A stretch of 64,000 nt of DNA, taken from NCBI RefSeq assembly GCF_030704535.1, contig NC_081816.1, positions 9,040,001-9,104,000 on the forward strand. The letters run 5' to 3'. Below, one piece after another: positions 31,300-42,743 of the stretch. The DNA is from Vitis vinifera. Taxonomy: Eukaryota > Streptophyta > Magnoliopsida > Vitales > Vitaceae. Every line of letters starts with the position of its first letter. The first letter of the stretch is position 1. The notes beneath the pieces are model-generated. The model ran no database searches. It was not told the origin of the DNA and worked only from the letters and a program-made list of their open reading frames with translations. The position numbers and the translations under genes were made by a program.

Positions 31300-34200
31300 A
31301 TGCACAGGCTTTCAAGGCGTTCTATTGCTGTCCTTCGCACCACCGGTGCAGCTCGCCGGACCGCCCCGGCTCCTATCACTCCCGCCTCTCCTTTTAACGA
31401 TTCGGTATATCCTCAAAAACCCTAGTACCGGGACAGTATTTATCGATTTGGGTTGGTTTCAGTTTTAGCCAAAAAAAAAAAAAAAACCGTTTATGTTTTG
31501 TGAAAGTTCGTTTCTTCTGTTGAAAGAAATATGAACTTGTTTCTATTTCCTGATTATTTGAGTTTTCTCTGTGAGTTGTTTCTTCTGCATCATTCAAATG
31601 ATGTTTACAGAGTGGAGCTCCTGCGAGTTCGTTTGGACATTTTATCAAATACCTAGAAATGATTTTTGTGATTTTTTCGCGTGCCTGGGATTTTATTGCT
31701 TGAATTCAGTGTGTTTTAGGAAGTAGATGATGATGATGAATCATTTTATTAGATTGTGAATTTTGTTTCAGCCCTTGGTAGGAGGGCTCTACTTTTGTTG
31801 ACATTGAATATTATCAGGTCGTGTTGTCTTCTCAACTGAGCATAGATTGTTGAATGAGTAACCGTTGATGGGTATTCCCATATGTTGTGAATTTTGTTCC
31901 AGTCCTGTGTGGAACTGTTCTTTTTTGTGAACATGGAGTGTTACAGATGTTTTGACAATTGGTAGGTTGGGCAGAATGATGCCAAACTCAGATGGTACTC
32001 GGTATTAGCAAGTGGGAGATCTGATGCGGGTAGAAATTCAACACAATTAAACCTGAGAAATGGTCTGCTACTTGGTAACCGGTACGAGTCAACTGCAGCA
32101 GCATCTGATGCATCAGATCCACCCGCTGAGAAATTTGAGTATCAAGCAGAGGTATGCCATTTCAGCAGTGTGATTGTTTAAGTCTCATTGTAAGCATGGA
32201 TTGAATTTTGTTTTCTTTTAAAGCATAGATTAATTTGTGTTTGTCATTGTTTTCTCCTTGGTGGCAGGTTAGTCGTCTCATGGACCTTATTGTTCACAGC
32301 TTATACAGCAACAAAGAGGTTTTTCTTCGGGAGCTTATCAGGCATGTCACATCCTATTAGTTGTTCCAATGCCAATTTTGTTTCTTGTATGTCATAGATG
32401 CATGCATGGTACTTGTGTCAAAATGCTCTTTAGAAGTTTATTTGTAAGGGTTTTAGAGACCTGTGTTGATATTGAGTGTTCAAACCCATGAGTCCCCTTA
32501 AGCTTAGAGTAGTACTAAGGGTAGATACTGTCATGCTGTTACATTGGGATTTCTATAGATTGTGTTTGCTACCAGTAGTTATTCTATAGATTGGAATTGA
32601 AAGTTAAGCTATGCTTAATGATTCTTTCTAATGCAAATTAGATGCTTATTATTTCTCTCCATAACCTATCATCCCTATTTGAATTATAGCAATGCAAGCG
32701 ATGCCTTGGACAAGCTGCGCTTTCTTAGTGTTACAGAGCCTCAGCTCTTAAAGGATGGTCTTGATCTTGATATCCGTATCCAAACCGATAAAGATAACGG
32801 GATCATTCATCTCACGTAAGCTCTATAGCCATGAACACTGTTTTCAACAATGCGCTTCTGTCCCATGCAAAGTGACTATCTATGCTCTATGCAGTGATTC
32901 AGGAATTGGTATGACTCGGCAAGAACTTGTTGACTGCCTGGGAACTATTGCACAAAGTGGAACTGCAAAGTTCTTAAAGGCAGTGAAGGTGCTGTTTTCT
33001 TCAAACCGTTATTGTCAGTTTTCTGTTTAAGTGCATTGGTTAAGGTCATTCATAGAAGAAACTGGATTGTTTTTCCAGGAGAGCAAGGATTCTGGTGCTG
33101 ACAGCAATTTAATTGGTCAATTTGGTGTTGGATTTTATTCAGCATTCCTAGTTTCTGATCGGGTATATATTGCTTTCCACTTTGTTCTCCTCATGATTTA
33201 GAATCCCATATGTTAATTATGTTTCTCTTGTTTTTAAAGGTTGTTGTCTCAACAAAGAGCCCAAAATCTGATAAACAATATGTATGGGAAGGAAAGGCTG
33301 ATGCTAGCTCCTATACCATTCGAGAGGAGACAGACCCAGAAAAGCTGATTCCGAGAGGAACCCGCCTTACATTATATCTTAAGGTAAGTTAAGAGATAAT
33401 GTTTGTTTTGAGTTTCTATTAGCCACTTTATCCACCCTTGTAGTAAACCTTACTGTTGTTTCCTGTCTTCCAACATTCAGCGTGATGACAAAGATTTTGC
33501 ACATCCAGAAAGGGTTCAGAAGCTTGTGAAAAACTATTCGCAATTTGTTTCATTCCCAATCTACACCTGGCAGGAAAAGGGATACACTAAAGAGGTATTA
33601 TAACTTGGTCAACATATTATCAGCTTTTCAAGTGTGCCTTTCATGAGATTTATGTCTAATTGGCTAATTTTATCAACTTGCCTCCGTACATTACACATTC
33701 TTTTAACATTTTCAAAGTATTCAAGTGTTATCTTCCTTTCATATATTCTCATAATTTCACCTCTATTACAGGTCGAGGTTGAAGAGGATCCAGCTGAAGC
33801 AAAAAAGGATGAACAAGATGAGAAGGCTGAGGTACTTTTCTCTACTGGTTTGGCTGGATTTTCTGTAATATCAAACACATGTTCCATACCTTTTCCTAGA
33901 ACCATACTACTGCTGATCATGGTTAACTTTTGTTCTTTTTTCATAGCAGAAGAAGAAGAAAACCAAGACTGTTGTTGAGCGCTACTGGGACTGGGAGCAG
34001 ACTAATGAGACTCAACCAATATGGGTGAGCCTTAGGAATGCTGTTTCCTTATCTTATCGTGTTTCTAAAATGAACACTATTCTACAGAAAAACTGAGACA
34101 TTATTTGTTTGGTATTTCAGCTTCGCAACCCCAAAGAAGTCTCTACAGAGGAGTACAATGAATTTTACAAGAAAGCCTTCAATGAGTATTTGGATCCTTT

Positions 34201-37200
34201 AGCATCGTCACACTTCACAACAGAGGTAATAATGGTTATCGCAGTTCCATTATTTGACCTTTGGTGCACCTTAATTTTCTCAATTAGAGAAACTCTCATG
34301 TAGGTGGTATGCTGTGATAAAAAAATCCATTTCTAAAACTCAAGTGACAAGTATCTAAATTATAAGTCCAATGAAAATTATGGCTTTAATTTACTTAAAG
34401 CCTTCCCTTGCATAATTTTGTTGTTGATTGGATATGTAGTTTTAAATTGTTGCCTTACCTATGCATACCCACTGATGATTTTCCTGTTTTGGACAGGGTG
34501 AGGTGGAGTTCAGGTCTATACTCTATGTGCCAGCTATTGCTCCCATGGGAAAAGAAGACATAGTCAATCCTAAAACAAAAAATATAAGGCTCTATGTTAA
34601 ACGGGTCTTCATTTCAGATGACTTTGATGGAGAATTGGTAAGAAGAATATGAAGTTTTCACTTGCTTGAATGCATGACTTTGAAGTGTAAGCTCTCTGGT
34701 GACCATTGTCTCTATTTTGGCTGGTATAGTTCCCACGATACCTGAGTTTCGTCAAAGGTGTTGTGGATTCAAATGACCTTCCCCTCAATGTCTCACGTGA
34801 AATTCTTCAAGAAAGTCGTATTGTAAGTTCATCGAGCACAAGTCTCATGGTAGGAAAGCCTTTGGAGAGGTTGTGTAATTGGTTTTGATAAATCGAGTTC
34901 TTTTTGTTCTGTTTTGAAGGTACGGATTATGAGGAAGCGTTTGGTTCGAAAGGCTTTTGACATGATTCTAGGCATATCCTTGAGTGAGAACAGAGAAGTA
35001 TGACTTTGTCTCTTTAGTTGGTTTTGCTCTCTTGTATCTGTTTCTTGTTTTTTTAGAAGGCTGTGACATTCTTGTGACATCCATGAGGGTTGAACATCTG
35101 TTTTTAGTGCTGTCTAGCATTTTGCATAAAATTGTTTCAATATTTTTCCCGTGTTTGTTCATGCATGGCAAGCTGGAACTACATTTGACATCCTTCAGTC
35201 AATGCTACATCTCTAGCATGCTCTCATTCATTCTCATGATCGATTGCAGCATATTGTCTTTCTATGATTGCTTACAAGTTGCAATGAATTTCAACACTAC
35301 CTTATTCAGTCCTTAATGACTCATCTGCAGCTCTGGATGGAGGAATGCCATTTATCCGTTTTCTTTGTTTGCTAATGAAGCTTTTCACTGTTTATTATAG
35401 GACTATGAGAAGTTCTGGGAGAACTTTGGCAAACACCTAAAATTGGGTTGTATTGAAGATCGTGAAAATCACAAGCGCCTTGCTCCCTTGCTTAGATTTT
35501 TCTCTTCGCAAAGTGAAAATGAGATGATCAGCTTAGACGAGTATGTTGAGAATATGAAGCTGGAACAAAAGGATATCTATTACATTGCTTCTGACAGTGT
35601 GACAAGTGCAAGGAACACACCCTTCTTGGAGAAACTTCTTGAGAAGGATCTTGAAGTATGTGCTTGTCTTCTTAATAACTTATAGTGAGTTAATGGTGTT
35701 TGGTTCATGAACAAGCCCTTCTGCTTGTATTTAAAGATATCTTCCATGGTGTCTTTGTAGGTGCTTTTCTTAGTTGATCCCATTGATGAGGTTGCCATCA
35801 CGAACCTGAAGTCATACAAGGAGAAGAATTTTGTTGATATTAGCAAAGAAGACTTGGATATAGGTTAGTCTACTGAAACCTTGTTGACTTTGAAATTTTT
35901 AATTCCAGGTTAGGAGGATGCACGGAAGTTTTTCTTTTTCTTTTGTGCTTTCATATGGCTGTTGGTGAGGATGACTTATTTTGAGATTTGTTGCTTCTCA
36001 TTCTGAGGGAAATTGGGTCTAGCTTAATTTTACTTTGCTGATCTGGTTACCTGAAAACAGTAGGAAAAACAATGTATTAGTTGGTGTTAGTGGAGTTTCT
36101 GGACTGAACCTTTGTAGTATTAGCTATGTCTATCTTATGTGGAATGTGGATGTGGTTTCTTCCTTCTGTTCCATCTTATCATTTAGATTATTTGGGCTCC
36201 CCTTAACAATGATGAATATTGCCTATTATTAAAATTTTGGCAGGTGATAAGAGTGAGGAGAAGGAGAAGGAGATGAAGCAGGAGTTTGGCCAAACTTGCG
36301 ATTGGATTAAGAAAAGATTGGGTGACAAAGTTGCAAGTGTTCAAATTTCAAACCGGCTCAGCACATCACCTTGTGTTCTTGTATCTGGGAAGTTTGGTTG
36401 GTCTGCCAACATGGAGAGGTGAAGTTCTTTCTAATTGCTGATTAGTTGGTATGTTAGGAGTTCCATTTGAAGCATATTTAATGGAAAATTGGAATTGCAG
36501 GCTAATGAAGGCGCAAGCAGTTGGTGATACCTCTAGCCTGGATTTCATGAGGGGCAGAAGGGTGTTTGAGATCAACCCTGAACACCCGATTATTAAAAAC
36601 TTGAATGTATGGTCATTAATATGAAATATACTCTCCATACTTCATAAATATATGACATGTAAGCATGATGTGAATTTAAATCTTTTTTGGTGGCTGATGC
36701 AGGCTGCATGCAAGAGTGGCCCAGATGATGAAGAGGCCCTGAGAGCTATTGACCTTTTATATGACACAGCTTTAATTTCTAGTGGTTTCACTGTGAGTTT
36801 GATCGTACCTCTCCTTAATTCAAATGCTTTAATGTTCTGGTTTCAGTAGTTTTGAATTTTGAAGGACATAGGATTCAGGAATATCAAGCATCACTTTAAC
36901 CGAGTTGTAAGGAAAATAAGCAACCCCAATGCTCTCTTTCCTTGAGAAGTGAATTAATGGGGCAAACTTCTGAAGAGCTCCTTACTTTCATAGGGAGAAC
37001 TTCATTAAAAGAACAATCACTCTGAGTTTCAGAGAGAAGGTTAAAACTTCTTTCAAACTAAATCTAAATTTTTGGTGCTCAGATGCACCTGGCAACCAGT
37101 CTCCTAAATTGGACTTTTAGGGTGGAATATGTTACAAAACGGGAAAATACATGATGGCCTAGGTTAGTAAACTGAATGGGCAGTTGACCATTGTGGGTAC

Positions 37201-37566
37201 TGCTTCTAAGATGCTTATTTCCAGAAAAGGTGTTAGTGGCAGGCATGGCCTTATTAATGCCCAAAACAGTTTTGAGATCCTTCTGTGAATTCAATTCCAT
37301 GTACTTCACACTAGATTTTTGGTTGATATGCCTGCCTGCAAAGGGTACTTATCAGGTATCTGAAATGTCATTTCATCTTCTGATTGTTGCAGCCTGAGAA
37401 TCCAGCACAACTTGGTGGGAAAATATATGAGATGATGGGCATGGCTCTTTCAGGCAAGTGGGCATCACCCGATGCTGGGAGCCAAGTCCCTGCAGCTGAA
37501 CCTAACAACACACAGACACTGGAAGCAGAGGTAGTCGAGCCAGTCGAAGCTGGTAATCAGAAATGA
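31300..37566 (+). CDS. HSP90-6: Mitochondrial heat shock protein 90 (HSP90-6/TRAP1-like)
   Basis: Twenty exons: 31300-31404, 31966-32151, 32268-32341, 32690-32815, 32895-32988, 33079-33162, 33240-33383, 33481-33594, 33772-33831, 33947-34024, 34121-34225, 34497-34637, 34730-34822, 34920-34997, 35401-35655, 35761-35863, 36244-36418, 36501-36606, 36703-36792, 37393-37566. They join in frame to 794 residues, close to Arabidopsis HSP90-6. The Arg-rich start [16 protein letters not shown] fits a mitochondrial presequence. The N-terminal GHKL ATPase shows ISNASDAL (~121-128), DSGIGM (~165-170) and GQFGVGFYS (~208-216); an acidic/Lys linker, the middle domain (with [10 protein letters not shown]) and the C-terminal dimerisation domain follow. 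There is no MEEVD tail, as expected for organellar HSP90s. It is an ATP-driven chaperone for folding client proteins in the matrix. The intron after exon 3 begins GC rather than GT, and exons 2 and 10 have alternative acceptors. A plastid location (HSP90-5) is less likely from the start sequence. Confidence 0.95.
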
Positions 37567-38820
37567 GGAGCACCCACATCATTTTTCATTTCATGTATCT
37601 ATTCATATATGCTACTATTACAGTAGACGGCTCTAGGAGGGAGGGAGTGAGTTCATCAAGTGTAGGAAATTCATGGGCAGTGATGAGTGAGAGTAGATGA
37701 GTTTTGGTGGAAAATGGTCTCTTCTGTCTGCTTTAGCCTTTCAAGAACGCACAAAACTGTGTCAAGCTGTCTATGCTTTGGTTTGCATATGAATCCAACT
37801 TGATTGCAGTAGCCTTCTGGATTTGGATGGCAAAATTTTTGGGTCTCTCTCCTGTTTTTCTGTGGCATGAGAACTCCATACTGTGAACAAGCTTGGAACT
37901 TCCTCAACTCTTCTCATTTGGTTTGTAATTGTTTATCAGAGTCCAAGTGTTTGTGGTCGTATGCAACATATTCGTCAAACCCAGTACAACTACTTACTAT
38001 AATTAAAGAAGACAAAAAATGAAGCTTCCCATGACAGGGATGGTTGTTGATTTTCTTTCCATTGGTTATATTTTTGTTTTTAAAATTATAAGCTTGAGAA
38101 CCATTTTGAAAATTATTGGAATCAAAATTTTTGGTTTCAGTAAATGGCTTAGCAAGTGCCTAGTCCTCCACACCTAGCCTGCTCCCCAAACACCCTTATG
38201 AGATTTTAAGAGCTCTTTTAGGAAGTGTTTTTAAAATAATTCCTAAATTTTGAATCTATTTATAAAATATGTTTTAAGAATAAATTTCAAGAAAATTGTT
38301 CTGTTCAAAATTTGTAAACATTAGATGATTGTTTTATATTTTAAAGAAAATCGGTTTTAAGATATTTTCAAATATTTTTATTTTTTGTGGAGAGTTATAT
38401 TTTGTAAAGTATTTTAAGTAGTGGAAAATATGAAGAATACTTCAAATTTTTTGCATTGTATGTGGTGTTTCAAAGAATAAGTCGTGAAAACTATTAAGAA
38501 CTCGTTTTAGGAATGATTTTTTAAAAATTGTTTTTGAAAACATTCCTCGAGAAGCGGACTTTTGAAAATGAAAGTGTTCTAAACTTAAATGATAAGCTTG
38601 ATATTTTTTTTTTTTTTAATTTAAAAAAAAAAAAGTTTTAAGTTTGACGAATTTTTTTATTTTTAATGAAATATAAAAATGAGTCAAAATAAATATTAAT
38701 AGGAAATCATGGTTCTTTTTCTCTCTCTTGTTTTTTTCTTAATTTTTTTTTTAATTTTTACATCTCAATTAATTTATAATTATAAAATTTAAATTAATTT
38801 GTATTAAAATTTTAAAATCC
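37567..38820. other. HSP90-6 3' flank and AT-rich spacer
   Basis: Roughly the first 350 bases are likely 3' UTR. The stretch 38080-38620 consists of TTTTAAGAA- and TTTGAAAA-like low-complexity blocks that resemble decayed miniature elements, but no clear ends were found. Confidence 0.5.
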
Positions 38821-40225
38821 TTTACCACCCTAAGGACGGAGCTGTTCCCTGGTCAAACCTACGGACAGTCCAGGTCAGCACGCGGCGAAGACAACGACCT
38901 ACTACAGCCGGTCAACCCGCAGTCCACCGGCTTTGCCGGTGACTCTTATTTATCTTCATTTTTTTTTTCCGTATTCTTCTTCCCATTTGATTCAGCTCTT
39001 TTTGTGGTGGTCGCTCATGTCTGAAGTCTGAACAGCCTTGTTAGGGTTTCTAAGGTAAGAAAAAGCCCAAGCTCTTTTGTTGAATTTCTCCGTTTTTTGA
39101 AATCTATGTTCTTTGATCTACTCGTGGTTTTTTATTTGGTAATTTATGGTTGAGTTTTTTGAACTTTTTATGAATGTTTGTGGTTTTGTTATGATCTGGT
39201 TGAATTTCTGTTGATTTAATTTTAGTCATGTGTTTATGTTACGGAATTTATGATTATGCTTCGTTTCGTTTTGTTTTTATTTTTTAGTTCTTATTTTCAT
39301 TTTCAATTTTTTGATTTTGTGCTTTCCTGATCCAATTTGAACTTTGTGTTTCTGGCATGAAATTGAAAAGAAAAACCGGGTTTTTTTTGTCTTTGTCTTT
39401 CTGTTTGATAGGAAAGCATGCTGGGAAGGTTTTCCTTCAGAAGAATATAAGCTTTTGTTTGTGTTTGGTTTCAAAGAAACATGAAGAAACGAAAAGGAAA
39501 AGAATTTTATGGTTTTTCGGATGTTTAGTTGTGGAAAGAATGGGCTTTTTTTGGGTCTGGAACTATGGAAAATGTCATATTTGAGGGTTTTTATTTTTGT
39601 TTTTATCTCTGTTTCTCAGCTACCAAACAAGGTATTGGGTATGACAGATTTTTCTTCTTTTCCTCCTATACAGCTGAGAGGACATAAATTTGTCCAAAGT
39701 TGATGATAGAACTTTGTTTATGGGTTGATTGTTGATTTTTCTTTAGCAAGATTTCAGGGAAGTGTTTTCTGGAAAACAAGACCTCAACCTTTCCTTTTGG
39801 AACATATTCCTCAACATAAATGCTTCTTCTAGCCATGGTTTGTATTGGATGAATTGTTTAACTGTTATTGGCAAGTCTCAGTCTCAGTATGCTACTTTTA
39901 GATAATTTTTCCATGGGTTTTCTTTTTCATGAAATAATATTACCATTTATGAGGTTTGGTTAGTGCTTCGGTTACCCATTAAATCTGTTAAGACTGTTTT
40001 ATGGGAATAGTATCTTTTGTTAGTTGAATGTTTAATCAGAGCAATGATGTTTCTGTTTCCAAATTTGCTTTAGTGTTGGCTTAAAATGTGAAAACTTGTA
40101 TTAATTTTTCTGTAATAGTGCTTGTGGCTCGTGCTGTGTGCATGAGATTATAACATACTAAAGATCAGTGGATAAAGATTATCAAGGTTATTCTGTTGTG
40201 ATTGCAGAATAGGTGAGATTCTCCT
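38821..40225 (+). promoter_or_regulatory. OBERON gene promoter and leader with a 5' UTR intron
   Basis: A GC-richer island at 38825-38945 stands out from AT-rich surroundings and ends near a TATTTAT box. A reverse telo-box TTAGGGTTT at 39041-39049 follows. A leader exon appears to end at 39054 (TAAG/gtaaga) and resume at 40208 (attgcag/AATAG), 18 bases before the start codon, giving a 1153-bp leader intron. Long leader introns often raise expression in plants; here that is only an inference. Confidence 0.6.
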
Positions 40226-42743
40226 ATGGGGACATCATCTGGGTCTAACATCCACAATCAACCTCAATCAACAATGTTGCCTCCCCGTCAGCAGCCAAGG
40301 ACTGGAGGGTTGCAAACATCATTGTCGTTAGTTTCTTCCGATGGCCGTGCATCTCCTGATCCACAGGAACCCAGATCAAACTCTGATCAGGTGCGTGACT
40401 CCCCTTCGGAGAGTGCCAGTTCACGAGAAACGTGGCCCACTGCTGAGGCTGTAATGGGCAAGAAGCTGGCAAATGGGAAAACGGATAATGACATTCCTGA
40501 ACAGTCAGTCATTCGCCGGTATTCTAACCTGGAGAAGCTAACTCTCCGCGACATAGCAAGAGAAAGAGTTGAAATGATTGCAGAAAGAATGCTTCTTCTG
40601 CCTGATGAGCTTCTAGAGGAGCTAAAAAGCAGGCTCCGTATTATTCTTGAAGGAAATGGTGGTTCTCAACATAGGGAGGAATTTTTGATTTTGCAGAAGC
40701 TTGTTCAGAGTAGGTCTGATTTGACTGCTAAGACCTTGATTAGAGCTCACAGGGTGCAGCTGGAAATTCTGGTTGCAATAAATACTGGTATTCAGGGATT
40801 CCTGCATCCAAATATTAGTCTGTCTCAAACTTCACTAATTGAAGTTTTCGTGTATAAGAGGTGTAGAAATATAGCATGCCAAAACCAGCTTCCTGCAGAG
40901 GATTGTACCTGTGAAGTATGCACCACTCGGAATGGCTTCTGCAACCTTTGCATGTGTGTTATCTGTAACAAGTTTGATTTTGAAGTGAATACCTGCCGTT
41001 GGATTGGTTGTGATCTGTGTTCTCATTGGACTCACACAGATTGTGCTATTCGTGATGTACTAATTTGCATGGGCCCTTCTGTTAAGAGTGGAGCAGGTGC
41101 TGGTGAGATGCTCTTCAGGTGCCGTGCTTGCAATAGAACATCAGAGCTGTTAGGCTGGGTTAAAGATGTGTTCCAACATTGTGCACCTGCATGGGACCGT
41201 GAGGCTCTGATGAGAGAACTTGATTTTGTTAGTAGAATTTTCCGTGGGAGTGAGGATACCAGAGGAAGGAAACTTTTTTGGAAGTGCGAGGAACTCATTG
41301 AAAAAATGAAAGGTGGAGTTCCTGAGTCAGCAGCTTGTAGAGTGATATTGATGCTTTTTCAAGGTACATATTATGCCAAACATTTTGATAATCTTAGTTA
41401 TTGCATAATATTGTGTGGAGAAATTTGTTATTTAGAAAAGAAATCTTTATCTATTTCCCTTTTACTTTTTTTTCTAATATTTAATGGTAGCCAGTTTACC
41501 TATCACTGAAAGGTTGCCATGACTGCATACTTCTTCACTTACTGAATGGCATTATTTCTCTATACCAGGCCATGAAATATGCTGCCAGACATCGAATTTT
41601 TTCATATTAGTTGGGCTTTCTGTTATTATTCACTAGTCCTAATGGTTGGAAAAAAATCCTTGTGTCCCATGTTGTATTGCATGTTGAATATAGAATAATT
41701 TCCATGCATATCAAAAACATAATTTTGGTATGACATGAGTGTCTTATTACTTGCTATAAAAAATTGATATCATAGTAATGTACATTAATATGATGTTAAT
41801 GTTATAAATGCTCCGCTACTTATCAAAAAAAAAAAATGTTATGAATGCTCCGCTGGGAATGATTGCATAGCTAATGTGTATGTTCAAACCCAATATGTAC
41901 AATAATGTGTTCGGCAAGTTTTTTGCACAGATGAATATGTTTTCTATATGTTGTAGCGAGCATCTTTCTATTAACATTAGGAGAGTGTGCTACACTTCCT
42001 TAAGTCATGATGTGTCCAAGTGGGAGGCTACCAATTGAACTTGTTAGGTTTTTTAGGATAGGAGAGTCAGCTGTTCTCTTGTAACTTCCTTCTTATGCAT
42101 ATACCATCTTCATGTAGAGCTTGAAGTGGACTCACCAAAGAACACAGAAGCTGGGGAAGGTGGACGACTGATAGCTCCTCAGGAGGCATGCAATCGAATT
42201 GCTGAGGTGGTGCAGGAGGCAGTAAGAAAAATGGAAATGGTGGCCGATGAGAAGTTGAGGATGTTCAAGAAAGCCCGTTTGGCTCTTGAGGCTTGTGACC
42301 GTGAGCTTGAGGACAAGGCAAGGGAAGTCAATGAATTGAAGTTGGAGAGGCAACGGAAGAAGCAACAGATAGATGAGTTGGAGAGCATTGTGAGACTCAA
42401 GCAGGCTGAGGCTGATATGTTTCAGCTTAAGGCTAATGAGGCAAGGCGAGAGGCTGAGCGGCTGCAGAGGATTGCTCTTGCCAAGTCAGAGAAATCAGAG
42501 GAGGAGTATGCTAGCAGATACCTGAAACTCCGGTTGAGCGAGGCTGAAGCCGAGAAGCAGTATCTGTTTGAGAAGATCAAGCTTCAGGAGAGTTCGCGTT
42601 CATCACAGAGTAATGGTGCAGGTGACTCTTCACAAATGCTGATGCTCTCAAAAATCCAGGACCTGCTGAAAAATGTTTATCATGTCCCTCCGAAGTCAGA
42701 ATGCCAGCCAAGTGAACACCACCCTATCAGGTCAAATCCCTGA
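40226..42743 (+). CDS. OBERON-like PHD-finger protein
   Basis: Two exons, 40226-41363 and 42118-42743, are joined across a GT-AG intron within a Glu codon to give 587 residues, in the size range of OBE1/OBE2. The N-terminal ~90 residues are Ser/Pro/Gln-rich. A conserved domain follows (LTLRDIARERVEMIAERML), then the Cys/His-rich PHD-type region (CTCEVCTTRNGFCNLCMCVI and SHWTHTDC, about 225-275), then a long C-terminal coiled coil (about 400-540, ELEDKAREVNELKLERQRKK). OBERON proteins are nuclear, read histone marks, and act redundantly in setting up shoot and root meristems, partly through auxin genes; in some hosts they are also known as potyvirus VPg-interacting proteins. Exon 1 stays open to 41509, so intron retention would give a 427-residue form lacking the coiled coil. 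OBE1/2 rather than OBE3/4 is favoured by the short N-terminal region. Confidence 0.92.

Noticed and set aside
33634-33978. 114-codon frame inside HSP90-6
   Set aside because: It runs through an intron, exon 9 and another intron in one frame; the splice signals and family sequence explain the region better.
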